Notes under the pieces: generated by a model | Databases searched by the model: none | Told to the model about the DNA's origin: nothing | What the model saw: only the letters and a program-made list of their open reading frames with translations | Assembly (NCBI GenBank): GCA_937974055.1 | Contig: CALJIU010000130.1 | Location: 1-49,512 of the forward strand | Direction: 5' to 3' | Origin: an uncultured Neomegalonema sp. | GTDB taxonomy: Bacteria; Pseudomonadota; Alphaproteobacteria; Rhodobacterales; Rhodobacteraceae | DNA length: 49,512 nt | Shown here: positions 7,892-17,878 of the stretch, one piece after another | Layout of the letters: every line of letters starts with the position of its first letter | How positions within the stretch are numbered: the first letter of the stretch is position 1 | Translations under genes and position numbers: made by a program

Positions 7892-9019
7892 ATGAGCCTT
7901 TGGGACCGCCTAACCGGCGAATTTATCGACATTATCGACTGGACGACCGATGATGGCGATACAATGGTCTGGCGCTTCGAGCGCTATGGCAACGAAATCA
8001 AGCACGGTGCCAAGCTGACCGTACGCGAGGGGCAGGCCGCCGTTTTCGTCAACGAGGGGCAGGTCGCCGACGTCTTCCCCCCCGGCCTCTACCAGTTGGA
8101 AACGAACAACCTGCCGATCCTGTCGACGTTGCAGAATTGGGATCACGGGTTCCAATCGCCCTTCAAGGCCGAAATCTATTTCGTTAGCCTCAAGCAGTTC
8201 ACCGACCTGAAATGGGGTACCAAGAACCCGGTCATGCTGCGCGACCCGGATTTCGGCCCGACCCGCCTGCGTGCCTTTGGCACCTATGCCATGCGGGTAG
8301 CCGATCCCAAGGTTTTCCTGCGTGAGATCGTCGGCACCGACGGCGAATTCACCACCGGCGAGATTCAGAGCCAATTGCGCAATATCATCGTGTCGCGCTT
8401 CTCGAACGCCATCGCGTCCTCGCATATTCCCGTGCTCGATCTGGCCGCTAATTATGATGACTTAGGCAAATTCGCGGGCGTGAAGATTGGCGAGGAACTG
8501 GCGGAATACGGCCTGATGCTCACCAAGCTGTTGGTCGAAAACGTCTCGCTGCCCCCCGAAGTGGAAAAGGCCATGGACCGCCGCACTCAGATGGGTGTGA
8601 TCGGTGATCTGCACAAATACACGCAGTTTCAGGCCGCTGAATCCATGCGCGCCGCCGCCGAGAATCCGGGCGAGGGGGGCGGCGCTGCCTCCGCTGGTAT
8701 CGGGGCCGGAATCGGCATGGCGATGGGCGGCATGATGGGCAACGCGATGGGCGGCACGGCCTATGCCGATGCGCCGCAGGGTGGCATGGCTCCGCCCCCG
8801 CTGCCGCCGCAGGGCAAGCAATGGCATGTTGCCATCGATGGCGCATCCAGCGGCCCTTATGATCAGGGCGCGCTCGCGGGGTTGGCCCGCGATGGTCGCT
8901 TGACCAAGGACAGCCTCGTCTGGTCTGCCGGTATGGAAGCATGGGAACGCGCGGGCGTCGTCGCCGACCTGTCCAGCGTCTTCGCCGCGACCCCGCCCCC
9001 CCTGCCGCCGCAGGGCTGA
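7892..9019 (+). CDS. SPFH-domain protein with C-terminal GYF_2 domain (YdjI / virion-core-protein-like)
   Basis: The protein has 375 residues with AGGAGAG about 8 bases before ATG. Residues ~20 to 240 form an SPFH (stomatin/prohibitin/flotillin) domain of the YdjI type, seen in [31 protein letters not shown] and [17 protein letters not shown] Gly/Met-rich linker ([18 protein letters not shown]) follows. The last ~60 residues are a GYF_2-like module ([14 protein letters not shown], then [16 protein letters not shown]), which usually binds proline-rich or membrane partners. No transmembrane segment precedes the SPFH domain, so membrane contact is peripheral or through partners. In Bacillus a YdjI protein works with PspA-like YdjF, so a membrane-stress role is reasonable. 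It ends the operon, and a hairpin follows. Confidence 0.82.
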   Translation: MSLWDRLTGEFIDIIDWTTDDGDTMVWRFERYGNEIKHGAKLTVREGQAAVFVNEGQVADVFPPGLYQLETNNLPILSTLQNWDHGFQSPFKAEIYFVSLKQFTDLKWGTKNPVMLRDPDFGPTRLRAFGTYAMRVADPKVFLREIVGTDGEFTTGEIQSQLRNIIVSRFSNAIASSHIPVLDLAANYDDLGKFAGVKIGEELAEYGLMLTKLLVENVSLPPEVEKAMDRRTQMGVIGDLHKYTQFQAAESMRAAAENPGEGGGAASAGIGAGIGMAMGGMMGNAMGGTAYADAPQGGMAPPPLPPQGKQWHVAIDGASSGPYDQGALAGLARDGRLTKDSLVWSAGMEAWERAGVVADLSSVFAATPPPLPPQG

Positions 9020-9043
9020 TACACTCTTCCCACGCGAAACCGA

Positions 9044-9076
9044 CCGTGGCCGTCTTACCCAAAGCGACGGCCACGG
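9044..9076. terminator. Hairpin, probable terminator or attenuator between SPFH gene and pyrH
   Basis: An 11-base-pair perfect stem (CCGTGGCCGTC and its complement) with an 11-base loop starts 24 bases after the SPFH stop codon. It lacks a clear T run, so termination efficiency is uncertain. Confidence 0.5.
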
Positions 9077-9165
9077 AACAAACTCCTCCGAACACGCTTG
9101 AAATGTCACAGGGTATGCGACAGGGTGCGCGCGTTTTGTACGCTGATAGTACGGAGGCTTCCCAA

Positions 9166-9906
9166 ATGTCCCCATCCCCCGAAGCGGGCGGCCACCCCGG
9201 CTGGAAACGTGTTCTCCTGAAAATTTCGGGCGAGGCGCTGATGGGCGATCAGGGCTATGGCGTCCACCCCCCCACCGTCCAGCGCATCGCCGCCGAGATC
9301 GTCGCGGTCCAGAAGGGCGGCACCGAGATATGCCTCGTCATCGGGGGCGGTAATATCTTTCGCGGGTTGTCCGCCGCCGCGTCGGGTATGGAACGCGCTT
9401 CCGCCGATTATGTCGGGATGCTGGCGACCGTGATGAACGCGCTGGCCATGCAAAGCGCGCTGGAGGCTCTGGGGGCCGAAACCCGCGTCATGTCGGCGAT
9501 CCCGATGCAGGCGGTCTGCGAGCCGTATATCCGCCGCAAGGGAATGCGCCACCTCGAAGAAGGCCGCATCGCGATCTTCGCTGCCGGAACGGGCAACCCC
9601 TTCTTCACCACCGACACCGCCGCCGCCCTGCGCGCTGTCGAGATGAATTGCGACGCGCTGCTCAAGGGAACGCAGGTTGACGGCGTCTACGATTCCGACC
9701 CGCGCACGAACCCCGATGCCAAGCGGTTCGATACCGTCAGCTACACCCGCGTCCTTGCCGAGAACCTCAACGTTATGGACGCCACCGCCATCGCCCTTGC
9801 CCGCGACAACGGCTTGCCGGTCGCTGTGTTCGACCTGCACCAAGTCGGCGGCTTCGCCTCGGTCTTGTCGGGTGAGGGAAAATCGACCATTGTACGTGAA
9901 GACTGA
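9166..9906 (+). CDS. pyrH: UMP kinase
   Basis: The protein has 246 residues from ATG 9166, with ACGGAGG nine bases upstream; the track frame from 8941 runs into the previous gene. It makes UDP from UMP and ATP in the cytoplasm. Diagnostic segments of this amino-acid-kinase-fold enzyme are [39 protein letters not shown] and [15 protein letters not shown]. It starts the conserved pyrH-frr-uppS-cdsA-dxr-rseP-bamA run; frr follows after 18 bases. Confidence 0.97.
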   Translation: MSPSPEAGGHPGWKRVLLKISGEALMGDQGYGVHPPTVQRIAAEIVAVQKGGTEICLVIGGGNIFRGLSAAASGMERASADYVGMLATVMNALAMQSALEALGAETRVMSAIPMQAVCEPYIRRKGMRHLEEGRIAIFAAGTGNPFFTTDTAAALRAVEMNCDALLKGTQVDGVYDSDPRTNPDAKRFDTVSYTRVLAENLNVMDATAIALARDNGLPVAVFDLHQVGGFASVLSGEGKSTIVRED

Positions 9907-9924
9907 TTTTCAGGGACGACCCGC

Positions 9925-10491
9925 ATGAGCGACGATACCGATATTGACCTAGACGACATCACCCGCCGTATGGAGGGTGCGCTTACCTCGCTGCGCGGCG
10001 AGTTCAGCACCCTGCGCACGGGCCGCGCCAGCGCCTCGATGCTCGACCCTGTGATGGTCGATGCCTATGGCGCGATGACCCCGCTCAATCAGGTCGGAAC
10101 CGTCAACGTGCCAGAGCCACGCATGGTCACGCTGTCCGTTTGGGACAAGGGGCTGATGAAATCGGTCGAAAAAGCCCTGCGCGATTCTGGCCTCGGCATT
10201 AATCCACAGATCGACGGCACGCTCGTCCGCCTGCCGATCCCTGAGCTGAACGAGGAACGCCGCGCCGAATTGGCCAAGGTCGCCGCAAAATACGCCGAAT
10301 CTGCCCGCGTTGCCGTTCGTAACGTCCGCCGTGACGGTATGGATCAGGTCAAAAAAGCCAAGAACGCGAACGATATTTCGGAAGATGACCAAAAACTTTA
10401 CTCGGACGAAATACAAGAAATGACGGATGGCGCGATCAACAAGATCGACGATGCGCTGGCCGCGAAGGAAAAAGAGATCATGCAGGTCTAG
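9925..10491 (+). CDS. frr: Ribosome recycling factor
   Basis: The protein has 188 residues, the usual length. It acts with EF-G to split post-termination ribosomes. Family segments are [42 protein letters not shown] and [20 protein letters not shown] 9925 is preceded by AGGGACGA. The pairing with pyrH is nearly universal in bacteria. Confidence 0.97.
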   Translation: MSDDTDIDLDDITRRMEGALTSLRGEFSTLRTGRASASMLDPVMVDAYGAMTPLNQVGTVNVPEPRMVTLSVWDKGLMKSVEKALRDSGLGINPQIDGTLVRLPIPELNEERRAELAKVAAKYAESARVAVRNVRRDGMDQVKKAKNANDISEDDQKLYSDEIQEMTDGAINKIDDALAAKEKEIMQV

Positions 10492-10540
10492 GCTCTTCGT
10501 TTTGGAAGTGGTCCGCCGGGCCGGAACAGAAAGTTTCTCG

Positions 10541-11317
10541 ATGCTCAGATTCAAGCCCGGTCGCAAAGCCGCCACCACCGAAGTACCGCCGAACCGCGCC
10601 GAACCGCGCGCCTTGCCCGAACACGTGGCCATCATCATGGATGGGAACGGACGTTGGGCGACCAGGCGCGGCCTGCCCCGTATCGCGGGCCATAAACGCG
10701 GTATCAATTCCGTCCGCAAGATCACCCGCCACGCGAAAGAGCGGGGTGTCAAGTATCTGACCCTGTTCGCTTTTTCGACCGAGAACTGGCTGCGTCCCAA
10801 GGACGAGGTGCACGGTCTTTTCGACCTGTTCCGCTATTACATGCGCCGCGAATGCCGCACTTTGGCCCGTGAAGGCGTGCGCATTCGCTTCATCGGTGAT
10901 CCATCTGAGATGCCCGAAGACATCCAATCCATGATGGTCGAGGCGCAGGACATGACCGCGTCGGGCGATGCCATGACCCTGATCGTCGCGTTGAACTATG
11001 GCTCACGCGCCGAGATCGTCGCCGCCACCCAGCGCCTCGCCGCCCGCGCCGCCGCCGGAGAGATCACACCCGAATCCATCGACGACGCGGCCATCTCCGC
11101 CGAGATGAACACCGCCGATTTCCCGGACCCCGACCTCATTGTCCGCACCAGTGGCGAACAGCGCCTTTCGAACTTCCTGCTGTGGCAGGCCGCATATTCG
11201 GAATTCCTGTTCGTGGATCGTCACTGGCCCGATTTCGACGAGGAATCCTTCGACGAGTGCCTGACGCTCTACCGCGACCGTGACCGCCGCTTCGGTGGCC
11301 TCAGAAAATCGGGCTAA
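10541..11317 (+). CDS. uppS: Isoprenyl transferase (undecaprenyl diphosphate synthase)
   Basis: The protein has 258 residues from ATG 10541, chosen because the longer track frame overlaps frr out of frame. It condenses isopentenyl diphosphate onto farnesyl diphosphate to give the C55 carrier for peptidoglycan and polysaccharides. Signature motifs are HVAIIMDGNGRWA (catalytic Asp), GHKRGINSVRKI, TLFAFSTENW and DLIVRTSGEQRLSNFLLWQ. It is three bases from the cdsA start. Confidence 0.96.
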   Translation: MLRFKPGRKAATTEVPPNRAEPRALPEHVAIIMDGNGRWATRRGLPRIAGHKRGINSVRKITRHAKERGVKYLTLFAFSTENWLRPKDEVHGLFDLFRYYMRRECRTLAREGVRIRFIGDPSEMPEDIQSMMVEAQDMTASGDAMTLIVALNYGSRAEIVAATQRLAARAAAGEITPESIDDAAISAEMNTADFPDPDLIVRTSGEQRLSNFLLWQAAYSEFLFVDRHWPDFDEESFDECLTLYRDRDRRFGGLRKSG

Positions 11318-11320
11318 CCT

Positions 11321-12130
11321 TTGCGTTTCGGGTCAGACCTCCGCCAGCGGGTGATTTCCGGCTTTGTATTGGCCACGACGGCGGCGATTGCCGTTGCGAT
11401 TGGTGGATGGGTCAATGCCTTGTTCGTCGCGCTCGGCACCGGCGTCATGGCGTGGGAACTGACCCGGATGACGCGCGGGGTTCTTGGCTTTCGGTTGCGG
11501 GGTGCCGTTCTCGCCTTCATCACCGGCGCATTGCCGCCCATCGTCGTGGAGGCGGCGGGCATCTTGCCTGCCCTCGGTGTCGCATTGGTGTCATCGGTCA
11601 TCACCGGCTTTTTCCTCGCCCGCAAGACACCCCGGCCCGATCTGCTGGCCCTTGGCATCTTGCTGCTGGCCTGCGCGGGGGCATTCTTCGTCTGGCTGCG
11701 CGATCTGCCCGATAACGGTCTCATCATTGCCGTTTGGCTCGCTTTGATCGTCGCCGCCGCCGATATGGGTGGCTATTTCGCGGGCCGTGCCATTGGCGGC
11801 CCAAAGCTCGCCCCCGTCCTCAGCCCGAACAAGACATGGGCGGGGGCCATCGGCGGCATCGTCTTCGCGATGGTCGTGTCCATCATCTTCGCCATCGTCG
11901 TGGGGGATAGCGCCGTGATCCTCGCCATTATCGCCGCCCTGACGGCGGTGGTGTCACAGGCGGGTGACCTGATCGAATCCGCCACGAAGCGCCGTTTTGG
12001 CGTCAAGGATTCCAGCGCCTTGATCCCCGGCCACGGCGGCGTCCTCGACCGTTTCGATGCATTGGCGGGGGCGTCATTGTTCGTGGGTTTTGCCCTCTGG
12101 CTGTTCCCGGTCTTGATCGCCCAATGGTAG
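11321..12130 (+). CDS. cdsA: Phosphatidate cytidylyltransferase
   Basis: The protein has 269 residues from a TTG start at 11321, three bases after uppS. It makes CDP-diacylglycerol from phosphatidic acid and CTP in the inner membrane. Several hydrophobic helices run through the chain. The C-terminal family signature is clear (SATKRRFGVKDSSALIPGHG, then GVLDRFDAL). The rare TTG start and lack of spacing suggest translation coupled to uppS. The stop overlaps the dxr start by seven bases. Confidence 0.95.
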   Translation: MRFGSDLRQRVISGFVLATTAAIAVAIGGWVNALFVALGTGVMAWELTRMTRGVLGFRLRGAVLAFITGALPPIVVEAAGILPALGVALVSSVITGFFLARKTPRPDLLALGILLLACAGAFFVWLRDLPDNGLIIAVWLALIVAAADMGGYFAGRAIGGPKLAPVLSPNKTWAGAIGGIVFAMVVSIIFAIVVGDSAVILAIIAALTAVVSQAGDLIESATKRRFGVKDSSALIPGHGGVLDRFDALAGASLFVGFALWLFPVLIAQW

Positions 12131-13299
12131 ACCGTCGCAGCGTTTCCATCTTTGGCTCGACCGGCTCCATCGGGCGCAGCACCCTTGACGTGATCGCCTC
12201 GCATGGGGGGCGTGATGCCTATGATGTGCGGGTGGTTGCGGGCGGCGCGAATGCCACGCTGCTGGCCGAGCAGGCCCGTGCCGTCGATGCGGATATGGCC
12301 GTTATACAAGACGAGTCGAAACTCCCCGATTTACGCGCCGCCCTCGCCGGAACCGATATCGACACCGCCGCCGGAGATGCCGCCCTTGTCGATGCCGCCA
12401 GCCAGCGCGTCGATCTCTGCGTTTCCGCCATTGCCGGTGCCGCCGGTCTGTACCCCACCCTCGCCGCCATTCGCGCCGGGTCGCATATCGCTTTGGCGAA
12501 CAAGGAATCGATGGTCTGCGCCGGTGACCTCGTTCGCAGCGAAGCCGCCCGCATGGGTGTGCGCATCCTGCCCGTCGATTCCGAGCACAATGCCATCTTT
12601 CAGGTGCTGGAAGCCCACCACGCCGCCGCCATCGAGCGGATCATCCTCACCGCGTCGGGGGGACCGTTCCGCGACTATACCCTCGAACAAATGCGCGCGG
12701 TCACGCCCGAAGAGGCCATCGCCCATCCGAATTGGTCGATGGGCGTGGCCATCTCGCTCGACAGTGCGACGATGTTCAACAAAGGGCTGGAATTGATCGA
12801 GGCGGACCAATTGTTCCCCGTCGCCCATGACCACATCGAAATCCTCGTTCATCCGCAATCCATCATCCATTCGATGGTCGGATACGCCGATGGATCGATC
12901 CTCGCGCAGCTTGGCACGCCCGACATGCGCACCCCCATCGCCTACGCCCTCGGCTGGCCTGCCCGCGTGACTGCGCCGGTCGAGCGGTTGGATTTCGCGT
13001 CCCTCGCCCGCATCGATTTCGAGGCCCCGGACGAAACCCGCTTCCCCGCCCTGCGCATCGCGCGTGAGGCGCTGCAGGCGGGTGGCCTCGCCCCGTGTGC
13101 CATGAATGCAGCCAAAGAGATCGCGGCGGAGGCATTTCTCAATCGTGACATTACCTTTCTTGAAATAGCCTCTGTCGTAGAACACGTATTGGAGGGCTTC
13201 GCGAATGGGGCCGCCGCCGCGTCGCTCGACGAGGTTGTCGCCGCCGATAGCGAGGCGCGACGACTGGCTGGGCTAGCCGTGCAAACCCGCGCGGTGTGA
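12124..13299 (+). CDS. dxr: 1-deoxy-D-xylulose 5-phosphate reductoisomerase
   Basis: The protein has 391 residues, standard length. It carries out the NADPH-dependent second step of the MEP isoprenoid pathway. The NADPH loop (FGSTGSIGRSTLDVI), LANKESMVCAG, the metal/substrate region PVDSEHNAIFQ and the loop ASGGPFRDYTLEQM with HPNWSMG are all present. ATG 12124 lies inside the end of cdsA. Together with uppS it supplies and uses isoprenoid units for the cell wall carrier. Confidence 0.97.
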   Translation: MVDRRSVSIFGSTGSIGRSTLDVIASHGGRDAYDVRVVAGGANATLLAEQARAVDADMAVIQDESKLPDLRAALAGTDIDTAAGDAALVDAASQRVDLCVSAIAGAAGLYPTLAAIRAGSHIALANKESMVCAGDLVRSEAARMGVRILPVDSEHNAIFQVLEAHHAAAIERIILTASGGPFRDYTLEQMRAVTPEEAIAHPNWSMGVAISLDSATMFNKGLELIEADQLFPVAHDHIEILVHPQSIIHSMVGYADGSILAQLGTPDMRTPIAYALGWPARVTAPVERLDFASLARIDFEAPDETRFPALRIAREALQAGGLAPCAMNAAKEIAAEAFLNRDITFLEIASVVEHVLEGFANGAAAASLDEVVAADSEARRLAGLAVQTRAV

Positions 13300-13319
13300 G
13301 GAAAGAGGACTGCTAAAAC

Positions 13320-14654
13320 ATGGGCTTCATCGAACAGATTCCGTTCATCGGACCTGCCGCCTATTACGTGCTGCCGTTCATCCTTGTACTCAGCATCGTG
13401 GTGGCGGTGCACGAATACGGCCATTACATCGTCGCCAAATGGTGTGGGGTTCACTCGGATGTTTTCTCTCTCGGCTTCGGCCCCGAACTGTTTGGATGGG
13501 ACGATTCCAAGGGGACGCGCTGGAAAGTCTGCCTGATCCCCCTCGGCGGCTACGTGAAGTTTCGCGGCGATGCCGATGCCGCCAGCGCCCGTGCCGATGA
13601 CGATGCCATCGAGACGATGACGGAGGAGGAACTGGCGCACAGCTTTCCCCGTGCATCGCTATGGCGGCGGGCGTTGATCGTGGCGGCGGGGCCGGTGTTC
13701 AACTTTGTGCTGGCCGTCCTGATTTTCGCCGGTGTCGCGATGGTGTCGGGGGCGTATACCGACCGACCCATCATTGATAGCGTGGTCGAAGGGTCGCTTT
13801 CCGAACGCGCTGGATTTGAACAAGGTGATCGCGTGGTATCCATCGATGGTGCCCCAATCGATTCCTTCGCGCGCTTCGCTGAGACGGTCACCGCTGACGT
13901 TGGCGCAACATACGATATCGGGATCGACCGCGATGGTCGGAAACTGACCCTGCCATTCTCCTACGATTTCCCGATTCGTGTCGCCAAGGTCACCGAGGAT
14001 GGTGCTGCGCTTGACGCGGGGATTCGCGCAGGCGATGGCATCGTTTCGCTCGATGACCAGCAACTCGCCAATTTCGGTGAATTGGTGCAGACGCTCTCGG
14101 CGTCGGAGGGGCAGCCCGTAACCGTCGGCGTGATCCGCGACGGCGAGCCGCTGTCTTTCGAGCTGACGCCACGGCCAAACGAAGACCCCGAAGTCGCGTC
14201 GAAATGGCTGATTGGAATTCAGGGCGGCGGTTCGGTCGGCCTTTCGACGGGTATCGAAAAAATGGGTCTGGCCGAGGCGCTTGCCCACGGCACGACGGGC
14301 ATGACAAACGTGCTTGGCAACTCGATGTCTTTCATCGCCGATATCTTTCGCGGCAAGGGCGATTCTGCCGATTTGGGTGGTCCGATTCGTATCGCTGAGG
14401 TATCCGGTGAGGCCGCCGATGATGGTTTCGCGTCTCTGATGCGCCTGACCGCAATCCTTTCCGCATCCATTGGATTGATAAATCTATTCCCAATCCCGGT
14501 TCTCGATGGGGGTCATTTACTCTTTTATGCGATAGAAGCAGTACGGGGCCGCCCCATGAGCGAACGGATGCAAGAAGTTGGCTTGACCATCGGGCTTGCG
14601 ATGGTTGTGATGCTCATGGTTTACGCCACGTATAACGATGTTATGCGATTGTGA
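13320..14654 (+). CDS. rseP: RIP metalloprotease RseP
   Basis: The protein has 444 residues. It is an inner-membrane site-2 zinc protease that cleaves transmembrane anti-sigma factors and remnant signal peptides. The zinc motif HEYGH is in the first helix (VVAVHEYGHYIVAKW), and the third ligand region is NLFPIPVLDGGHLLFY near the C-terminus. Two PDZ-like regions lie between (around SLSERAGFEQGDRVVSIDG and AALDAGIRAGDGIVSLD). It sits upstream of bamA as in most proteobacteria, linking envelope-stress signalling with outer-membrane assembly. Confidence 0.96.
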   Translation: MGFIEQIPFIGPAAYYVLPFILVLSIVVAVHEYGHYIVAKWCGVHSDVFSLGFGPELFGWDDSKGTRWKVCLIPLGGYVKFRGDADAASARADDDAIETMTEEELAHSFPRASLWRRALIVAAGPVFNFVLAVLIFAGVAMVSGAYTDRPIIDSVVEGSLSERAGFEQGDRVVSIDGAPIDSFARFAETVTADVGATYDIGIDRDGRKLTLPFSYDFPIRVAKVTEDGAALDAGIRAGDGIVSLDDQQLANFGELVQTLSASEGQPVTVGVIRDGEPLSFELTPRPNEDPEVASKWLIGIQGGGSVGLSTGIEKMGLAEALAHGTTGMTNVLGNSMSFIADIFRGKGDSADLGGPIRIAEVSGEAADDGFASLMRLTAILSASIGLINLFPIPVLDGGHLLFYAIEAVRGRPMSERMQEVGLTIGLAMVVMLMVYATYNDVMRL

Positions 14655-14735
14655 TATCGAAACGAGACGATATGCTGCGTGCATCGTAAGACAATTATTG
14701 TGACTTGTCGGCATATGCGCCGCTGGAGGACTGGA

Positions 14736-17210
14736 ATGCGGAAGATACTGGGATCGTCGGCTCTGATCGGGCTGATGGCGGTTGGCACGGGGGTGTTGCC
14801 CGGCTCGCTCGCCGCGCAGACCTTCGGCACCCTTGCGCCGCAGCCTGTTACCTCCGGCTTCGGTGTCCCCGTCGCCACACAGCCCGTGACGAATGACGCT
14901 GCCACCGTGCTGTTCGGCAGTCCGAGCGTCGGCACCGTTGCCGCGCCCACCATCGTCCAACCCGGTGGAATCAGCCAGATCGTCGTCGAGGGAAATCAGC
15001 GTATCGAGCCTGCGACGGTTCAATCCTACATGACCATCATGCCCGGTCAGGCGGCCAGCCCGGACGATATCAACGACAGCGTTCGCGCCCTGTTTGCGAC
15101 CGGCTTGTTCCGTGACGTGCGAATCGTTCCGCGTGGCAATGTTCTGGTCGTGACGGTCGATGAAAACCCGGTCATCAATCAGATTTCCATCGAAGGCAAC
15201 GACCGCATCGAGGACGAACCGCTGCGCGCATTGCTGACCAGCCGCGAGCGCCGCGTCTATACCCGCGCGAAGGCCGAGGCCGATGCCGATGTGTTGCTGG
15301 AACAGTATCGCCGAGCGGGCCGCTACGCCGCCTCCGTCGAGCCGGTCATCATCGAATTGCCCCAGAATCGCGTCGATCTGGTATTCGAGGTTGAAGAGGG
15401 CGCGCTGACGGGTGTTGAAAGCCTGCGCTTTATCGGTAATTCCAAATTCTCCGACCGCCGCCTGCGCCGCGTCGTGTCGACGGATGAATCGTCGCTGCTA
15501 AACTTCCTGTCCAGCACCGATACTTACGATCCCGACCGCCTCGAACTCGACAAGCAATTGCTGCGTCGCTTCTATCTCTCGAACGGTTACGCGGATTTCG
15601 AGATTTTGTCGGCGGTGGCCGAATTGTCGCCCGACCGCACCGGCTTTTTCCTGACCTTCACCGTGGATGAGGGTGAAGAATACGATTTTGGGGTCATCGA
15701 CATCGTTTCCAATGCCGAAGGCGTGGATGTAGAGGAACTGCGCTCGCTGATCGTCGTTCGCGAAGGTGACCCCTACGATGTCAAGGATGTGGAGGATTCC
15801 ATCGCCGCGCTGACGCTACGGCTTGGCGAGTTGGGTTATGCCTTTACCGAAATCAGGCCCGTACCGAACAAGGACGAGGAAAACCGTACGCTTGGCGTGA
15901 CATTCGAAGTGAACGAGGGCGAGCGCGTCTTCGTGGAGCGCATCGATATCGTCGGCAACTCCCGCACGCTCGACCGGGTCGTGCGTCGCGAATTTGAGCT
16001 GGTGGAGGGCGATGCCTTCAACGCGCTACAGGTCCGCCGTTCGCGCTCCAACATTCGTGGCCTCGGCTTCTTCCGCGCCGTCGACGTCTCGACCGAACAG
16101 GGTAGCGCCCCGGATCGTGTGGTTCTGAAAACCGAAGTGGAAGAGCAATCGACCGGCCAGATCAGCCTCGGCCTCGGTTTCTCGACCTCTGAAAGCGTGT
16201 CCGGCGAGGTGAGCATCACGGAACGCAACTTCCTCGGTCGCGGCCAATTCCTGCGCGCCCGCGCCCGTGTTTCTGGGTCTAACCAACTGTATGATTTCAG
16301 CTTCACGGAACCGCGCTTTTTGGATCGTGACGTTGCTGTTGGCTTCGATTTCTATCGCCGCGAGACGAACGATCAGGACACATCGTCCTTCGATACGCGC
16401 AATACCGGGTTCTCTCCGCGATTCAGCTTCCCTCTTGGGCGTTATTCGCGGCTTTCCACCCGGTATCGCATCTCCGAAGATGAGATTATCGACGTACCGT
16501 CTGATGCATCGCCGCTTATCAAGAAAGACATCGGTTCCAACATCACCTCGTCGGTCGGCTACACGCTTGTCTATGACCGCCGCAACGATGTCATCGAGCC
16601 GAGCAAGGGCTATTTCCTGAAGCTCGATCAGGATATCGCCGGTCTTGGTGGTGACACGCGCTACGTCAAAACCGAAGCATCGGCCAAGGCGTATACCCGT
16701 CTGATTTCCGATGATGTCATCGGCAGCGTCGAAGTCGCCGGTGGTGCCATCGTCGGTTTCGGTGGGTACGAGCCGAACGTCTCCGACCGGTTCTTCCTTG
16801 GTGGCGACAGCTTCCGTGGCTTCGAGAATTCGGGCCTCGGCCCATCGGATCAGGAAACCGACGATACGCTGGGCGGCAAATTCTACGGCATCGTCCGAAC
16901 GGAGGTCACGTTCCCGCTGCCGATCCCCGAAGAATACGGCCTCGCTGCGGGCTTGTTTGCCGATGTTGGTACGGTATGGGGGCTGGACGACACCAGTTAT
17001 GTCGATGATTCTCTCCCTGCCGCCGACAGGATCAATGGCGGCAACGAGGTGTTCATCGACGACGACCCAGAACTGCGCGCCGCCGTCGGGGCCAGCCTCT
17101 TCTGGCAGTCGCCATTCGGCCCGGTTCGCCTGAACTTCGCATACCCGATCCTCGAAGAAGAGCAGGATGATGCAGAAGTCTTCCGCTTCACCGCTGGCAC
17201 CCGCTTCTGA
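14736..17210 (+). CDS. bamA: Outer membrane protein assembly factor BamA
   Basis: The protein has 824 residues from ATG 14736, preceded by GGAGGA at five bases; two earlier ATGs (14679, 14712) lack this site. The signal peptide ends LPGSLAAQ. Five POTRA repeats span roughly residues 70 to 420 (for example VEGNQRIEPATVQSY, ISIEGNDRIEDEPL, IDIVGNSRTLDRVV). The C-terminal half is the 16-strand barrel (GLGFSTSESVSGEVSI, FFLGGDSFRGFENSGLGP) ending in Phe (FTAGTRF), the BAM recognition signal. It inserts beta-barrel proteins into the outer membrane. BamD is encoded at 34945-35823. Confidence 0.97.
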   Translation: MRKILGSSALIGLMAVGTGVLPGSLAAQTFGTLAPQPVTSGFGVPVATQPVTNDAATVLFGSPSVGTVAAPTIVQPGGISQIVVEGNQRIEPATVQSYMTIMPGQAASPDDINDSVRALFATGLFRDVRIVPRGNVLVVTVDENPVINQISIEGNDRIEDEPLRALLTSRERRVYTRAKAEADADVLLEQYRRAGRYAASVEPVIIELPQNRVDLVFEVEEGALTGVESLRFIGNSKFSDRRLRRVVSTDESSLLNFLSSTDTYDPDRLELDKQLLRRFYLSNGYADFEILSAVAELSPDRTGFFLTFTVDEGEEYDFGVIDIVSNAEGVDVEELRSLIVVREGDPYDVKDVEDSIAALTLRLGELGYAFTEIRPVPNKDEENRTLGVTFEVNEGERVFVERIDIVGNSRTLDRVVRREFELVEGDAFNALQVRRSRSNIRGLGFFRAVDVSTEQGSAPDRVVLKTEVEEQSTGQISLGLGFSTSESVSGEVSITERNFLGRGQFLRARARVSGSNQLYDFSFTEPRFLDRDVAVGFDFYRRETNDQDTSSFDTRNTGFSPRFSFPLGRYSRLSTRYRISEDEIIDVPSDASPLIKKDIGSNITSSVGYTLVYDRRNDVIEPSKGYFLKLDQDIAGLGGDTRYVKTEASAKAYTRLISDDVIGSVEVAGGAIVGFGGYEPNVSDRFFLGGDSFRGFENSGLGPSDQETDDTLGGKFYGIVRTEVTFPLPIPEEYGLAAGLFADVGTVWGLDDTSYVDDSLPAADRINGGNEVFIDDDPELRAAVGASLFWQSPFGPVRLNFAYPILEEEQDDAEVFRFTAGTRF

Positions 17211-17211
17211 G

Positions 17212-17784
17212 ATGATGCGACACAAGGGCGGTCTGTCACGTCGGGCCGTCTGCCAGGTTTTGGCTGGAGCAGCCGTTGCCGCCCCAGCCCATGCGCAGGA
17301 TGAGGGCCGCACGCCGGTCCTGATCGTCGATATGGCCCGCATTCGCACCGATACGCTGGCTGGCAAGGATATGCTTGCCAAGATCGAAGATATCCGCAAG
17401 CGGATCGAATCTGATTTGGCAGAGCGCGCCGTCGCGCTTCGTGAAGAAGAACAGCAGATTGCCGAAGACCGCGCGACCCTCTCGTCGGAGGATTTTCGCG
17501 AGCGCGTACGCATCTTCGAGAAACAGGTCTTCGAGAACCGTCAGTTCTCCGAGCGTGAAAACCGCCGCCTTCAATTGGTGCGGGCCAATGGATCGAAGCT
17601 TCTTCGGGAGAGGGTGACGGCGGTTCTGGCGCGGATCATGGTCGCCCGGCGGGCGGATGTGATGCTGGATTCCACGCAGATCGTCCTTAGCGTCGACAGC
17701 CTCGATATCACCGACGAAGCCATCGCGCGGTTGGATGAAGTGTTCCCGGAAATGCCGCTCCCATCGACCGAACCACAGCAATAG
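17212..17784 (+). CDS. skp: OmpH/Skp family periplasmic chaperone
   Basis: The protein has 190 residues from ATG 17212 (a second ATG follows directly at 17215); the track frame starting at 17167 would overlap bamA by 44 bases. The export signal contains [20 protein letters not shown]. This resembles a twin-arginine signal rather than a plain Sec signal, which is odd for Skp. The mature part is a long charged coiled coil ([20 protein letters not shown] onward) with the OmpH-type beginning VLIVDMARI. It guides unfolded outer-membrane proteins to BAM. It follows bamA by one base. Confidence 0.85.
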   Translation: MMRHKGGLSRRAVCQVLAGAAVAAPAHAQDEGRTPVLIVDMARIRTDTLAGKDMLAKIEDIRKRIESDLAERAVALREEEQQIAEDRATLSSEDFRERVRIFEKQVFENRQFSERENRRLQLVRANGSKLLRERVTAVLARIMVARRADVMLDSTQIVLSVDSLDITDEAIARLDEVFPEMPLPSTEPQQ

Positions 17785-17878
17785 TCGATTGGGTGCTCTG
17801 CATTCCGGTGTGACGCTTGACCCGCCACCGTGTTCCGGGCAAAGGATGACCAAACGCTTCGACCCGCCGGAGGTGACC

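Noticed and set aside
16026-17513. 495-residue minus-strand frame opposite bamA and skp
   Set aside because: It is antisense to two certain genes, with Arg/Ala-rich shadow composition typical of high-GC DNA.
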